Below, one piece after another: positions 11,063 to 22,800 of a stretch of DNA of 64,000 nt. The stretch lies in assembly GCF_030867095.1 (NCBI RefSeq), contig NC_081832.1, positions 59,691,444 to 59,755,443 of the forward strand, in the 5' to 3' direction. The stretch comes from Alligator mississippiensis (taxonomy: Eukaryota > Chordata > Crocodylia > Alligatoridae). Below the pieces are notes generated by a model. The model did not search any database. It saw only the letters and a list, made by a program, of their open reading frames with translations, and had not been told where the DNA came from. Numbering within the stretch: the stretch's first letter is position 1; every line of letters starts with the position of its first letter. The position numbers and the translations under genes were made by a program.

Positions 11063-11745
11063 GCGTGGGAAGCAAGCCCTATTCAGTTCCGATTCAGATT
11101 CAGCCCAAATCAGGGACAGTGATTCAATTAGTTGATGCAGATCACTGGCCCTGATTCAATTTGGCCGAATCCAAATCTGAAAATTTGATGCTGATTCAGA
11201 ACAGCTTTAAACGTTTTTTCTGCATGCCTTGATATAGCAGATGTGGCTCATGAACACTGCGATGCTGTGGCTCATGAAGAGTCCCACAGGAGTGCTCAGT
11301 GGCGAACCTGGAAAGTACTTCCAGTGCACTTCCAGATTTGTTGGGGAGCATGCAGGGGGGGCCCCCCATGCCACCCTGGCTCAGCAATCAGCCACAGAGG
11401 GACCCTGGGTGCCCCCCAAGACCTAGGAGGCACCAGTTGTTGAGCTGGGGGAGCATGGGGGTGCCCCTGGTGTGCTCCCTGGTGGACCCGGAAGTGCTGG
11501 GTCCACTTCTGGTCCACTTCCGGGTCTGCTGCCAAGCATGCTGGGGATCCCACCATGCATCTGTGGGACACTCCATGTGCCCCAGCATCGCAGCACTCAT
11601 AAGCCCCTGCTACCTAGAGATATGTAGAAAAAACATTTAACACTGTCTCTGTGTCTGAATCTCTGAATCTTTCCAAATCTCTCTGAATTGATTCAGAGGG
11701 TTCCAATTTGATTCAGCAAGATTAAAGGGTCCTCTGAGTCAATTT
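11063..11745 (+). mobile_element. TIR element family X, copy 2, incomplete
   Basis: Shares with copy 4 the left arm (ATTCAGCCCAAATC, GACAGTGATTC, CCGAATCCAAATCTG), the GC-rich core ending in AGGAGGCACCAGTTG and the CCCCAGCATCGCAGCA segment, then part of the right arm (GGATTAAAGG-like). The terminal CACAGCCC is missing on the right, where the sequence passes directly into a long foldback. Non-coding. Confidence 0.68.
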
Positions 11746-11787
11746 GGAGCATGTGGGTATGAGGGAGAGTAGTGGGGTGTGGGGAAC

Positions 11788-12160
11788 CCCTCCACACACC
11801 TACCCATGGAGCACAGCCCTGGCAGCAGCAGCAGTGATAGTGCTTGGGGCGCTGGTGCCTGCCTCGGGCCAGCGCTGCATGTCGCAGCAAGGGATGCAGC
11901 CTCCACCAAGCCGTCTGTATTGCTGGCACTCCCCACACTCACACAGCATGAGAGGGAAGCCCCATGCACTGCAGCCAGCTGCCTTCCCTGCCCCAACCAG
12001 CTCCAGCACCTGGGGCTTCCCTCCCATGCCTTGCCAGTGCAGGGAGTGCCAGCAATAGATGGGGCCTGCACCCCTTGCTGCGATGTGCAGTGCTGGCCAG
12101 AGCCAGGCACCAGCGAATCGCTTGCGGCTGCTGTGCCATGGGGAGGAGTGTGGGGAGGAG
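11788..12160. repeat. long imperfect palindrome (foldback) P1
   Basis: A GC-rich inverted repeat with arms of about 175 bp around a centre near 11975. Paired landmarks are GCTGGTGCCTG on the left with CAGGCACCAGC on the right, CGCAGCAAGG with CCTTGCTGCG, TATTGCTGGCACTCCC with GGGAGTGCCAGCAATA, and GAGGGAAGCCCCA with TGGGGCTTCCCTC. The pairing has scattered mismatches and small loops. The long open frames on both strands exist because the sequence is self-complementary and CpG/GC-rich. It could be a foldback transposon or an inverted duplication. Confidence 0.82.
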
Positions 12161-12164
12161 TGAA

Positions 12165-15100
12165 ATTTCAAATCACTCTCTGTATGTGTTTGAGATAAGT
12201 ATGGTGACATTATATAGTCCCTTGCTGGTCATCTAAGCATCCATTTTGGTTGTCTGCATAACATTTTTGTTATCTAAGTGCCAAAAATGCTACTTATGTA
12301 TGCATAGATTGTTTTTTGGGGTGTAGATGGCTATGTTTCTGGAGGTGTAATCATCCGGACTGAACACATGTAGTACTGGCTGGGAAACATATGTATGCCC
12401 CATGTGAATAGCCAAAACTCATGACTACCAGACTTAGACTCAGGAGCAGAGAATACATTGTTTGTGCGTCTCCCTTTCCCCATAGCTCTGTGTCTGGGGA
12501 GGTCACCTGGGAAGCCGAAAGGTCTGGGTTTTAGGCCCTCTTGCCCACAGGTGCTTTGAACCTAGGTATCTCCAACTTCTCAGCACAAGACTTTAATTAC
12601 AATACAAGTCAGCCATTGTCTATCCTTTTCTCCAGCGCTCCTTTTGAAGTTGGTCTCCCTCACTTTGCTGTCAGGGCATAGACTCAGTTTGGGTATGTAT
12701 GCACATAGTTGTTCACGTGGGCAGGACTACATGGCCAGGAACAGAATTCCAACCTACGCGCGACTGGCATTTTTGGGACCGAGACAACCATAGAGATGGC
12801 CAAAACTAGATACTGAGACAACCAGGAAAGAATAGAATGTCAAACATACCATGTGTGTATGGTTTTCCTATTATGAAATAATGATACCTAGGCTGTTTTA
12901 TACAGTATAAATGTGAAATGCTTTGTTACCAATGACCACTTTTTTTAGTTACTGTCAAGCAATGACTGCTAGATTGAATGAAAGGAATGCTTTTAACAAT
13001 TATGATCTCTTTGAAGGACTGCTTAAAGTTGTCTGCTGAGCAGTCAAACTTCACAGACAGGGAAATCGTATGTGTAAAAGAAAGCCTTTAAAGCAGTCCA
13101 CTTATGGAAATGAGGGAAACGTTCTTAAAGAGAGCACATTTCTAATGAGAACCTACATTTTTCCATTCCCATTTTGTGGTGCTGTGGTCTCTGTTATATT
13201 TAATCAACTTATTAGTATTATACAAATCTTTTTTTTTTCTTTTTGGAATATAGTAAAATATTTGTTTCACCCTAAACATTAGAGTGAAATCAAAATTCTT
13301 CAAACCTCCAAAGTAACAGAAACTGTTTTTCAGCCCGCCACCCATTATTTTCAATAGAAATACGGGAATGACTATATTTTTGTAGGGCTTTTGTGCCAAA
13401 TTGAATGTTTTACTGGAAAGCAAAACAGACTCACTTAGAGCTTCTACCATTCTCTCTTTCACTGTCATAGGGAAGTGGGATAAAATAATTGGAGAGTCGT
13501 CTGTCTTCTAAATTTCCCCTTAAGAATATATGAGATCATAATGGAAAACCAGATTGTCATCAAGAGCCATTTTCACAATAGCTGTGTTTTCATATTTGAA
13601 AATTCCACTCTGATGGATCATAGCAAACTATCCAGCATGGAAGTTCCATGCAGATCTATCTGTACTTCACAATTGTATCCAGGATTCTTGATGTAAAACT
13701 CAATTGCCATATGACACAGTTTGTTCTGTAATGCGTATGTATGTAGGGCATGCATGTGCCCAATGTACTTATGTATGTACAGAATGTATATTCTGTACAT
13801 AGGCTTTCATTACTATTAACAATTATCATTCCAAATTTAATTTTTGAACTGCCATTCAAAATTACAGTCACACTAGATTTGATTATGCTAAGAGCTTTAC
13901 ATATATATCAGTGCTTCAAAGAATTTACAATCTAAATGACAAAGTATAATGGCTAGTGCAAGAAAGCAGGTTGAGACATGGTGGGGTAGAAAAAGTTATA
14001 TATAATAGAGTGTGGATATCTTAAACTGATCACAGCTCTCTATTTGTTCAGTTCTTAGCATGTTGCATATCAGTTATACTTATTAGGACAATGGTGAGTG
14101 GTAAGGAGAGGACCAGCTCTGGCACTCATTGGAGAAGTGAAGAATCAGATGATGAAGGCTGTCAACACTGGCAGAGTAAAGTCTGGAATCAATAATGTGG
14201 TAACGTAGATCCGATGGGTGTGCATAAACTGTCAGCCATGTGAAAGCCACTGAATTATCCACCCATAAATTACCTCTACCATGATTCCCACAAAATATAT
14301 GACAAGTAAACTGTCCATATGGCAATGGACTGCCTGCTGTTTTTTTAATGTCAATAATAAGAATGACAGTAATACTAATAAGCATATTCTTCTTCCAGCT
14401 TAAGAGCTTGCACATGCAAAGCTGGTAAAGTCTGTAAAGTCAACATACACAGCATGGCATTGCCTCCTACTATATAGACCAACACTAGGTCTAGGAGCAG
14501 CAGTACTAGGAATAGTAATAGTAGCAGTGGCTGTTTCTAAATACCTGATAGATACCTGAAGATATTTTGGTTCTCTTCTCAAAAGAATCCGCTTTGCTCA
14601 AATATTTTGACTTGGAACGAGCAAAACATTTCATTCAGCCCCATGTAAATTGGTTTAGCTCTTTTTTTTAACCTTGTACACTTGTATCAAACTTATATAC
14701 ATTTTTTTAATGAAACCTCATTTTAAAAGGAAAAAAATGAAATGTTTCATTTTAAAATTTCAAAATGAATAGGTTTCACTGTTTCAAATTTTGTTCCCAA
14801 TTTTTTTTCCACCTAAAGTGTTTGCTGAGTTTGGCAGGGATTCACACAAAATTTTGCTGGATTGTATACTAAAAAAAAACAAATATCCCAAATCACAATC
14901 CCTTGCCATTACTGAGCTGTAGAGTTAAGTTAGATTTGGTAGTTAGGATTTATTTAATATTTTTGTCGTGTCTTCAATAATTTTCTCTTTCTTTTTTCAA
15001 ACCATGAAAGATTATCAAACAGGTGGAAGTTTATTTAACTGTGCGTTTTCCTCACTGGAATAAACAGACAGTGTAAGAAGGAGGGACAGAGAATGAGAAC

Positions 15101-15230
15101 AGGAAAAGAAATGCCTCTGACATGGCATAAAGGTCATTAACATTCTCTCATTTCCTCATCAAATTTACCTGGGACTCCCAAATGTTTTCTTATTTTCTTA
15201 CTTTAACTCTATCACTATGTGGAAAAGGAA
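12165..15230. other. intergenic, nothing recognised
   Basis: Largely AT-rich, with a poly-T tract near 13230. A somewhat GC-richer patch around 12480-12780 contains GGAAGCCGAAAGGTC and a TTTGAACCTAGG box vaguely like a tRNA B box, but I could not fold it into a tRNA or match it to a known SINE. No coding region is supported. Confidence 0.4.
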
Positions 15231-15237
15231 CTTCAGC

Positions 15238-15309
15238 CACGTGATGCAATTCTGTGGTTTGCGGTGAAAGAAAAGTATCTCTTTACTTTCAGAGTTAACA
15301 AGTATAAAG
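15238..15309 (+). promoter_or_regulatory. IL12B: IL12B core promoter and proximal sites
   Basis: A TATAAAG box lies at 15303-15309, about 25-30 bases before the presumed cap site. Upstream are a CACGTG E-box (15238-15243) overlapping a C/EBP-like TGATGCAAT (15242-15250), a RUNX-like TGTGGTTT (15253-15260) and an IRF/ISRE-like GAAAGAAAAG (15266-15275). Mammalian IL12B promoters are known to use C/EBP, IRF/Ets and NF-kB inputs in activated macrophages and dendritic cells. No perfect NF-kB site was found immediately upstream. Assignment of factors is by motif only. Confidence 0.7.
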
Positions 15310-15332
15310 GCGACCAGTACCTAGCTCTCTTC

Positions 15333-15387
15333 AGATCCACAGGACTACACTCCTAGCCACTTCAACTCTGAAGCTCTATTTGAAATG
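15333..15387 (+). other. IL12B: IL12B exon 1 (5' UTR, possibly with a start codon)
   Basis: A short leader exon lies downstream of the TATA box and ends in ATG followed by the donor GTAAGA. Vertebrate IL12B genes have a non-coding first exon. Here the last three exon bases are ATG, and splicing places them directly before the ATG that opens exon 2, so two in-frame start codons stand side by side. The first has G at -3. The exact cap site is estimated from TATA spacing. Confidence 0.65.
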
Positions 15388-16820
15388 GTAAGAAATCCTT
15401 CTTATTTCTCTGTATTTGAATGCTTCTGTGTTGGATCATCAAAAAATGTTAATAGATTACTTCAAAGGGTACTAGTCATGCCCCCAAAAACCCAAAGATC
15501 TCTCAGCTTACTCTCCAGTTAAAGTAAAATATCTAAGAAAGTCTATTTAAGTCTATTCAAATAAAGATAGTTATTATCAGATTCTTCTTAAAAAGGGTAG
15601 TTTATATACTTATGTAAACTGGGGTATGTATATACAGTATATCTTTAAAAATATAGTTTGAACTGAATTGAAAGACACATTATATATTACATGTTCATAT
15701 TTATACTGTTCACAGAGATGAGTTAAATGTATATGGTCAGATTCGTAACTGATATAAATTAGTGTAGCTCTATTGATGGCAATACAGCCATGCTGATTTA
15801 CTTCAGATGATATTCTGGCCCATGGTCCAGAATACACATTCACATTCATAGCCCATGGCATACACATGCTGGTCCGTGGCCTACACAAATCACAGGGAAG
15901 GCTCAGATACTGCGTGTTTAGGGTAGATCAGAATAGAATTTCTTTCTGATGAGAATTCTGACAAAAATGAAAAAATAATAGCTTTCAACAGAAAATTGTT
16001 TTCCATAAACACTTCAAACCTGAAAACGTCTTCCCTGAAAACTAGGACAAGCTATTCAGTTTTAAAGCTTTTCATATTTTTGATGAAACCTCAATATTTT
16101 CAATGTGAAGCAGACTCTTGAAAATAAACATTAATGAGTCAAAATTCTGGGTTTGCATAGCAAAGTAGTTTTCATGAAAGAATATTGACCATCCCTAAAT
16201 GTGATGAGCAACAATATAAGAATCTAGACATGGAGAGAAATAGATTATTTATAGCTATGTTATATTAAGAATATATACTTATAGACATAATACGGATTGT
16301 ATTTTATCTGTTCATGGATACATGGGCACGCACAAAAGTACCCACCAAAAATAAGTGTTCTAAAGCACATTGGAGACTGAGATCTCAGAAGCAGCCATAG
16401 AGGGCTTTCCCAGAGCACCCTCACTGGCTTATTTCTGTGCTTGGAATGAGCAAGATGAGCTAGGCAGGATGTTGTTAGTTAGCATCCCCACTGGGACGTA
16501 CTGCCACTGAAGTGTAAGCAAACCTACAGTAAGAAACGCTGAATAAGATCCTGATGCAGCAAAGTACTTAGGCAAGAGCTTTGCTTTGAGAATATGACTG
16601 GTTACCTTTGCTCACCATACACATGTGAAGAACCTCACTAAACTTAGCCAAATATCTCTTATGACTAAGGACTTAGAATAGATCAATTGGTTGCAAGCAT
16701 GCATTGCATCTTCCTATTATACTGCACAATGCTGTGTATATTGAGAGTATTCAATCAAGAATATTAATGGATATAATTTTTCTGAAACAGGCTTAGTGTA
16801 ACCTTTTGTTTCTCCCACAG
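15388..16820 (+). other. IL12B: IL12B intron 1
   Basis: Plain AT-rich intron with GTAAGA donor and TCTCCCACAG acceptor. No transposon end recognised. Around 15745-15815 there is a stretch resembling an old dispersed repeat (ATTAGTGTAGCTCTATTGATG), but I cannot name it. Confidence 0.6.
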
Positions 16821-19800
16821 ATGTCTCGTCTAGTATTTGCCTTGCTTTCCTTATTTGCCTTTACAATCCCTCTGGAAGCAAAATGGAAACTGAGGGAAAA
16901 TGGTAAGCATTTTCATTTACTGAAAACTGCAGCTGGTTGAATAGTTAAAAACAAACATGCTTATGAAGGAAAATTCAGAGTTTGGCTAGCTACAATTGGT
17001 AGACTCATGTGCTTATTTTTTTGTGAGAAATTGGATGACAGTTGAGTATTCATGAAAAAAATTAGGAGATCAAAAATGTTGTGACTTTTAGCAACATGAT
17101 TATTCATCTAATAATTTGCATTAGAAACTGCCTTATTCCCTATTCACTCTTCTCCTGTTTGAAAAGTTTCAGTCTTGCAATCAGGAAGCAGAAATGATAT
17201 CTTATGACTTAGGTAACTACCCACAAGTAAGCCAGGAACAGCAAATAGTCAAAAAGAACACTTCTTTTTAAAAGAAAGAAAAAAAGACAGACCAAAGTTT
17301 GAAACATATTCATCTAAACTATTTGACAAATAACTGAACAAAATACACTAGGAATACATTAGGACTCTTCCTACTAGTGGACTCTTTCAAGATTATTTCA
17401 TAAAAAGGAGTTTCTCCCAATATGCAACAGCCAGAGGGCCTCCGAGTGTTACAGGGGGCATGTCTATCTTTTGGAAGCCATGTACTGTTGCTGTGACTCT
17501 GGGATTCTCTTCCTCCCAGACCCTGTTGACTGGGACCATGCTGCCAGGGCTTCCAGAAGTCTTCTCCTGAAAATTAATGAAATGTCATGTTTGAGTTATG
17601 GGAAAGGGCAATACATACCACTGCAGCCTTGCTCCTTGATTACTTTCTTTCTTTTTGTCCCCTAACCCTTCTCAAACATAGATTTTGACATAGCACAGTG
17701 ATCTCCATTAAGTCCAGGATGGAGCACAGTGCTGTAGAGATGTTTCACTCCCCATTTTATGAGTAAAGACAGATCCACATGCAGGCAGAGATGAATAGGT
17801 CCTATGGTCCTTGGTGTCCATCTGTGTAAAACATTGATGCTTTCCCACTTCACAGAACTATGCCTCTTTACAAAACTGTCTTAGATCTCTGAATCAATAT
17901 TGCTTCTTAAGTGAAAATATCATTCTTCTTGATCCCAGTGATTTGGATGCATTTTATATTTATGGTTAAACCTTACTTAAGATTTCCCAGTAACAATAGG
18001 AATTTGTCATCTTACTGAAACCAGCGTGAATTTTATTATCCATTTCAAGGAAAGCAGGGCTGGGCCTGTACTTTAATTTTACCAGTTCTTTGAGCTTGAG
18101 TAAGATCTAACATGTATTTCCTGGCAATGTTCAGTTTATGTCATAGAGTCCGAATGGAGTGATGAGGCACCAGCCAAACATGTGGAGCTTACATGCAATG
18201 TATCTGATAACCAAGCCACCTCTGTCTACTGGATGAAGGACATGGAAATAAGAGGACATGGCAAGACATTGATCACTGAAGTCCAGGAGCTCCCAGATGC
18301 TGGCAACTATACCTGTCAGAGTACTGATACACATGAGGTCCTCAGCTACAGTTTTCTTCTAATTACTAAAAAAGATTCAAATGGTGAAATGATCAAGTCA
18401 ATTCTGAAAAGTTTTAAAGGTAAGGGGATATGGCAGTGGGATGTTATTTCTGTGTTCATTGTGTGCTGTTGCAGAGTCCTACATTGCAAAGTAAGAGAAC
18501 TCACTGGAAGGTAGTGCTGTGCATGATCTGCACAAAAAGATTAATTATGACAGTCCTTATCACTGCACATCTGCCATCACAGGCTCCTTGTACATGGGTT
18601 GCTGCTGCCACAGCACACACTTTTGCTGCCACAGTGCAAGCTCCCCATGTGCCACCATCTGGGAAGCCCTTCTAAATTATCATCCAGTGTTAGTGCCCTG
18701 CTCACTCACACCATGTTACACCACTGAGGAGGGTAATTCTGCTCTGTCAGTGCTCAACTATGTCACTGAGGCTCAACTATATCACTGAAGATTTGCCTCT
18801 AATTCCTCTTCATGAAGCAGAGCTATTGTGATTTGACTTGAATCTGTGATTGAGATAGGATTAAAATGGTCATTTAGGCTCATGCTTAACTCACTGGACA
18901 ATGCTTTATTTCACAGAGCAGAGTATAATTTCTTTTTCTTGACTAAACATTGCCTGAAATATAGAACCCCATTGTTCTTAGGTAGAGTTCTGTCCTGAGA
19001 ATGACAAGTCTATCTTTGAAATGCATCACAAGTAGCAATGTAAACTAGTAGTGGAACAGGGGTGGGCGACCATGGCACCAGCCTGGGACACCCACTTAAA
19101 GGGGGCACACAAATGGCAGCCACTGGCTGAACCACCAGGGAAGCTGCAGCTAGCCCAGCCCCTGCTGCTGCTTCCACCTGGCCTTGCAGACATTGGTAGC
19201 TATGCCTCCAATTTAAATCATTTGATAGATAATCAAAGACATGAGAGAATCCCACTTCTTGGAAAGTGGTAATTTTTTGAATGGGAAATATGATGGAAAG
19301 CAAGACCCTATAAACAAGCAAACAAGTTCTGGGAAAAACCCAACAGTGTATCCTCAAGGTTTACTTCCAGACACTCAATTCTGTCCTATCAGCTGAAGAG
19401 TTATATGCTACACACTGTTGTTCCTAAGAAAGGACGCAATATCTTTCGGTAGACTTGAATTACTGTTGTTTCATAATATTCAGACTTCTTTTAAGAAAAA
19501 AACTATATCATCTTCTCTTTTTCAATCTAGAGCCAAACAGGACCTATCTAAAATGTGAGGCAAAGAATTACTCAGGGATTTTCATATGCTGGTGGATGAC
19601 AGAAAAGGAGAGTCCAGATGTGAGCTTCACAATCAAGAATCTAAAAGGGTACAAGCTTGTACTTTTCTTAACCACCTCATTTGGGTAATAAGGTCAAAAC
19701 ACCTCTCTGTGTCAGCTTGTGGAGAAGATACTGAAAAGATAACCTGCCCACAAAGCATGTGAGCGGCAGTAGGAATAAATACCACTTCCATCGTCTCACC

Positions 19801-22800
19801 TATAACCTCCCTGACAGTGAGATGCTGTCTCTTGTAGACCTATTAGATTACTTCATGAAAGTCTTATTAGAAGTTAATATGACTTGGAAGTATAAGAACA
19901 ATGGAGCTACTGCCATGCAGCCGGAGAGTGACTCTGGCAGTAGCAGGATGGTTCTTGCACACAACAAGGAGAGGAAGATCAGGCCAGACATAAAAGAGGC
20001 CATCTCACTGGGTCCCTTTTCTGCAGATCTTCTGACTCTGTGACCCTGGAAGGCTGTGCCCACTCCAGATGCCACATGTGCATATTTGTCCCGGTGGAGG
20101 GAATGCTCTGTAGGGACTGATGAGGGAAATACTGTGAGGGGAACCTCCTGGGGATTTCCTACCACCCACCACTTCTTTGTGGGTTTCTCTAAGACATGGA
20201 GTACTGTGGCCCTAGTTATGTATGTTTCTTAAACAAAAAATAACTATAGGCCTTATTTTTTCTGGATGTAAAGATCAATTAAAACAAGTATTTTTATTAC
20301 CTTATTTTTTATAGAAACAATTAACACTTCACTCATTTCTTCCAGCTAGATTTGGGAAAGGGGCTGAAGAGTGGTATTAGCTATTAGGACCACCAAATGT
20401 ATCCCTAAGCAGTGTCAATAAGGAAGACCAGGTCACATGCTATTCTCAAACTACGCCCAGAATCCCTAGTGACACGATTGTCTCATTTCAGATAGATGTG
20501 GAGGCGCACAGATGTAGAGGCATAGAGATATGCCAACAAAGTATTATCTCATCCACTGAGATGGGGGTCATTGCAGCATTCTGATACATTGCTACACCCA
20601 TAACTCAGTTGCATTTCCATTATTTTCCTCTGTTCCTAATTCAGATCTGAAGGAGATGTAACCTGTGGCAACCCTGAGATTCATCAGAATGGATTAGTGA
20701 CAGTATATTCATCCCAGTGCCAGAAAGAAAACCACTGCCCCTTTGCTGAGGAACACCAGCCCATTGAAATGTTTCTGGAGGTTATTGATGATATAGAATA
20801 TGAAAACTGTTCTACCAGCTTCTTCATTAGAGATATCAGTGAGTGAATTGCAAGGCAGTTTTTAAATTTTTAATTCACTGTATATATGCTTATTGACTTC
20901 AATAATTGTTACAGATGATGGATCAATGGCTCTGAAGCCTGAAGCTTTCAATTTATTCACAGTAAAGTCTTGGTATAGACAGCAGGCCATGAAGGTTCTC
21001 CAGATCATCCCCATAGTGCCAGAGCGTGCCATATATGCCCGGAGGAATCTTCCTGTGAAGCTCAAAGGGATTCATTACCAGTACACTGTAGCTGTATTCT
21101 AGGTTTTTTGCAGTCCCCCATTTACAGGAATAGAGGAAAGTAAAACCAGGAAGAAGGGGAGGAAGTGGAGAAGCAAGTTTCCCACTCCCAGGTTTCTCAG
21201 AATTCCCTCTCGTCCTTTACATACTGTGGGAGGGACTCCACTGAAAAGGACATGAATGGGCAGGCATACAGCAGAGGCAGAAAGACATTGGCTGAAAAGT
21301 GCAGCTCTCCAAGTAATATTACGTGGCAGTAATATTCCTGCCTCAGCCCTCACAATCCTCAACACTTGAAGGACTCTTACCAAAGTAATGTAGTGAGAGC
21401 GATCCCACTTCCATGGGAGAGTAAAATACCTCAATACCTTAAACCTCAAGCATATGCTTAACCTAATCTAATATGCTCCCAAAGCTGTTTAATGGCATCT
21501 TTTGCAATAACAATACTAAAACTGTACGTTCACACAATGCTAATGGTGTCTTTATTTTCTCTTTCAGTAAGACCTGATCCTCCTCAGTGTCAGTATCTAG
21601 CCAAAGACAACAAAGTGACTTGGAAATACCCCAAAACATGGAGTACACCAGAGTCTTACTTCCCTTTGACGTTTAGAGTCAAAACTGAATCTGCAAAAAA
21701 ACACACAAATAAAGTGAAGGTGAGACCAGGAGCTCTTGTTTCTTTTAATTATAGTCTATTTTTTATTATCTGTACTCCTGTAGCACCTGTAAGCCCACTC
21801 ACAGACCAGGACCCTACACTGTGTTAGGTTCTGTACAGGAAAAGAATAAAAAATTGCTCCCTGCACCAAAATGTTGTCAGATGCTGCCTTTTCAGAACTG
21901 ACTCAGTTCCCAGTTCATCTAGACAGGGTCATCCAAGCAAAATGGATGAAGTACTGGAGACAGATCAGCCTCAGTATTTCATTGGTGGGATCTGTAATTC
22001 TTAGAGGTATCTCTGATATAAGCCCACTGTCCTATTCAGGTCAATTTCCTAATAACTTAAGGAGTTTTGCCTGAATAGGATAGGAGAGTTTGTAGTTCAG
22101 AAGGCATCTTGAGAACTGCTGCTGTGATTTAATGTAGAATACTTTAATGAAGACAGTGATTTAATGTAGAATACTATTAGTATTTAGTGATGTAATCCCT
22201 TTCTACCCCCCGCCCCCCAAAAAAGAAGACCATAAGAATTAATTATAGATCTCAGGTATGTTTTTATAGCTTAGAAGACATTAAATTCTATACTATCACA
22301 TGATCTCTGCTATATCTTCCTATTTTACCCTATCAGCCCCATTCAGTTTCCATTGTTTGTCTCAGTTGTGAGGTTGTAAACTCTTTCTGAGGCATGGTGT
22401 CTCATTTACTGTATGTCTTTGTAGTGTCCAACCTAGTTGAGGCCTCTAGATGTTGTTACTCTGATCTTCATTTGACCAGTTTCACTGAGAACAGAAATGA
22501 CCTCACCCAATGGATCATATGAAAGATAAAATGTTTGTAATATTGTTCTTATTTTTTCAAACTTCAGGGTAAATTTTAGGGATATCTCTGAGAGACGAAG
22601 TTATACTGTGAGTGCTCTACTTTAAGGTTGTGCCAGGCTGATCTTATTTTCTCTCCATCACAGGAGAAGAGCGGATCTTGGTAATGAGTGATGAGTAAAA
22701 GGCAATCAGGCATAGGCTGGGGCTGGGGAAATCCACAACATTTTGACAGCAAGGGAACAAGAAGCCTAAATAACTTTTCTTTGAATTGCTTGAGTTAGTT

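Noticed and set aside
11739-12210. Overlapping 100-140 codon frames on both strands
   Set aside because: They arise from the self-complementary GC-rich palindrome and mirror each other.
12480-12600. tRNA-like or SINE-like boxes
   Set aside because: A B-box-like word is present but no cloverleaf, A box at the right distance or tail could be found.
19056-19190. Single hAT-like terminus CAGGGGTGGGCGACC in IL12B intron 3
   Set aside because: No matching opposite end or target duplication could be found, so it was only mentioned with the intron.
20862-21110. Open frames in IL12B intron 5
   Set aside because: They lie between well-defined exons 5 and 6, lack splice borders in phase and match nothing in p40.
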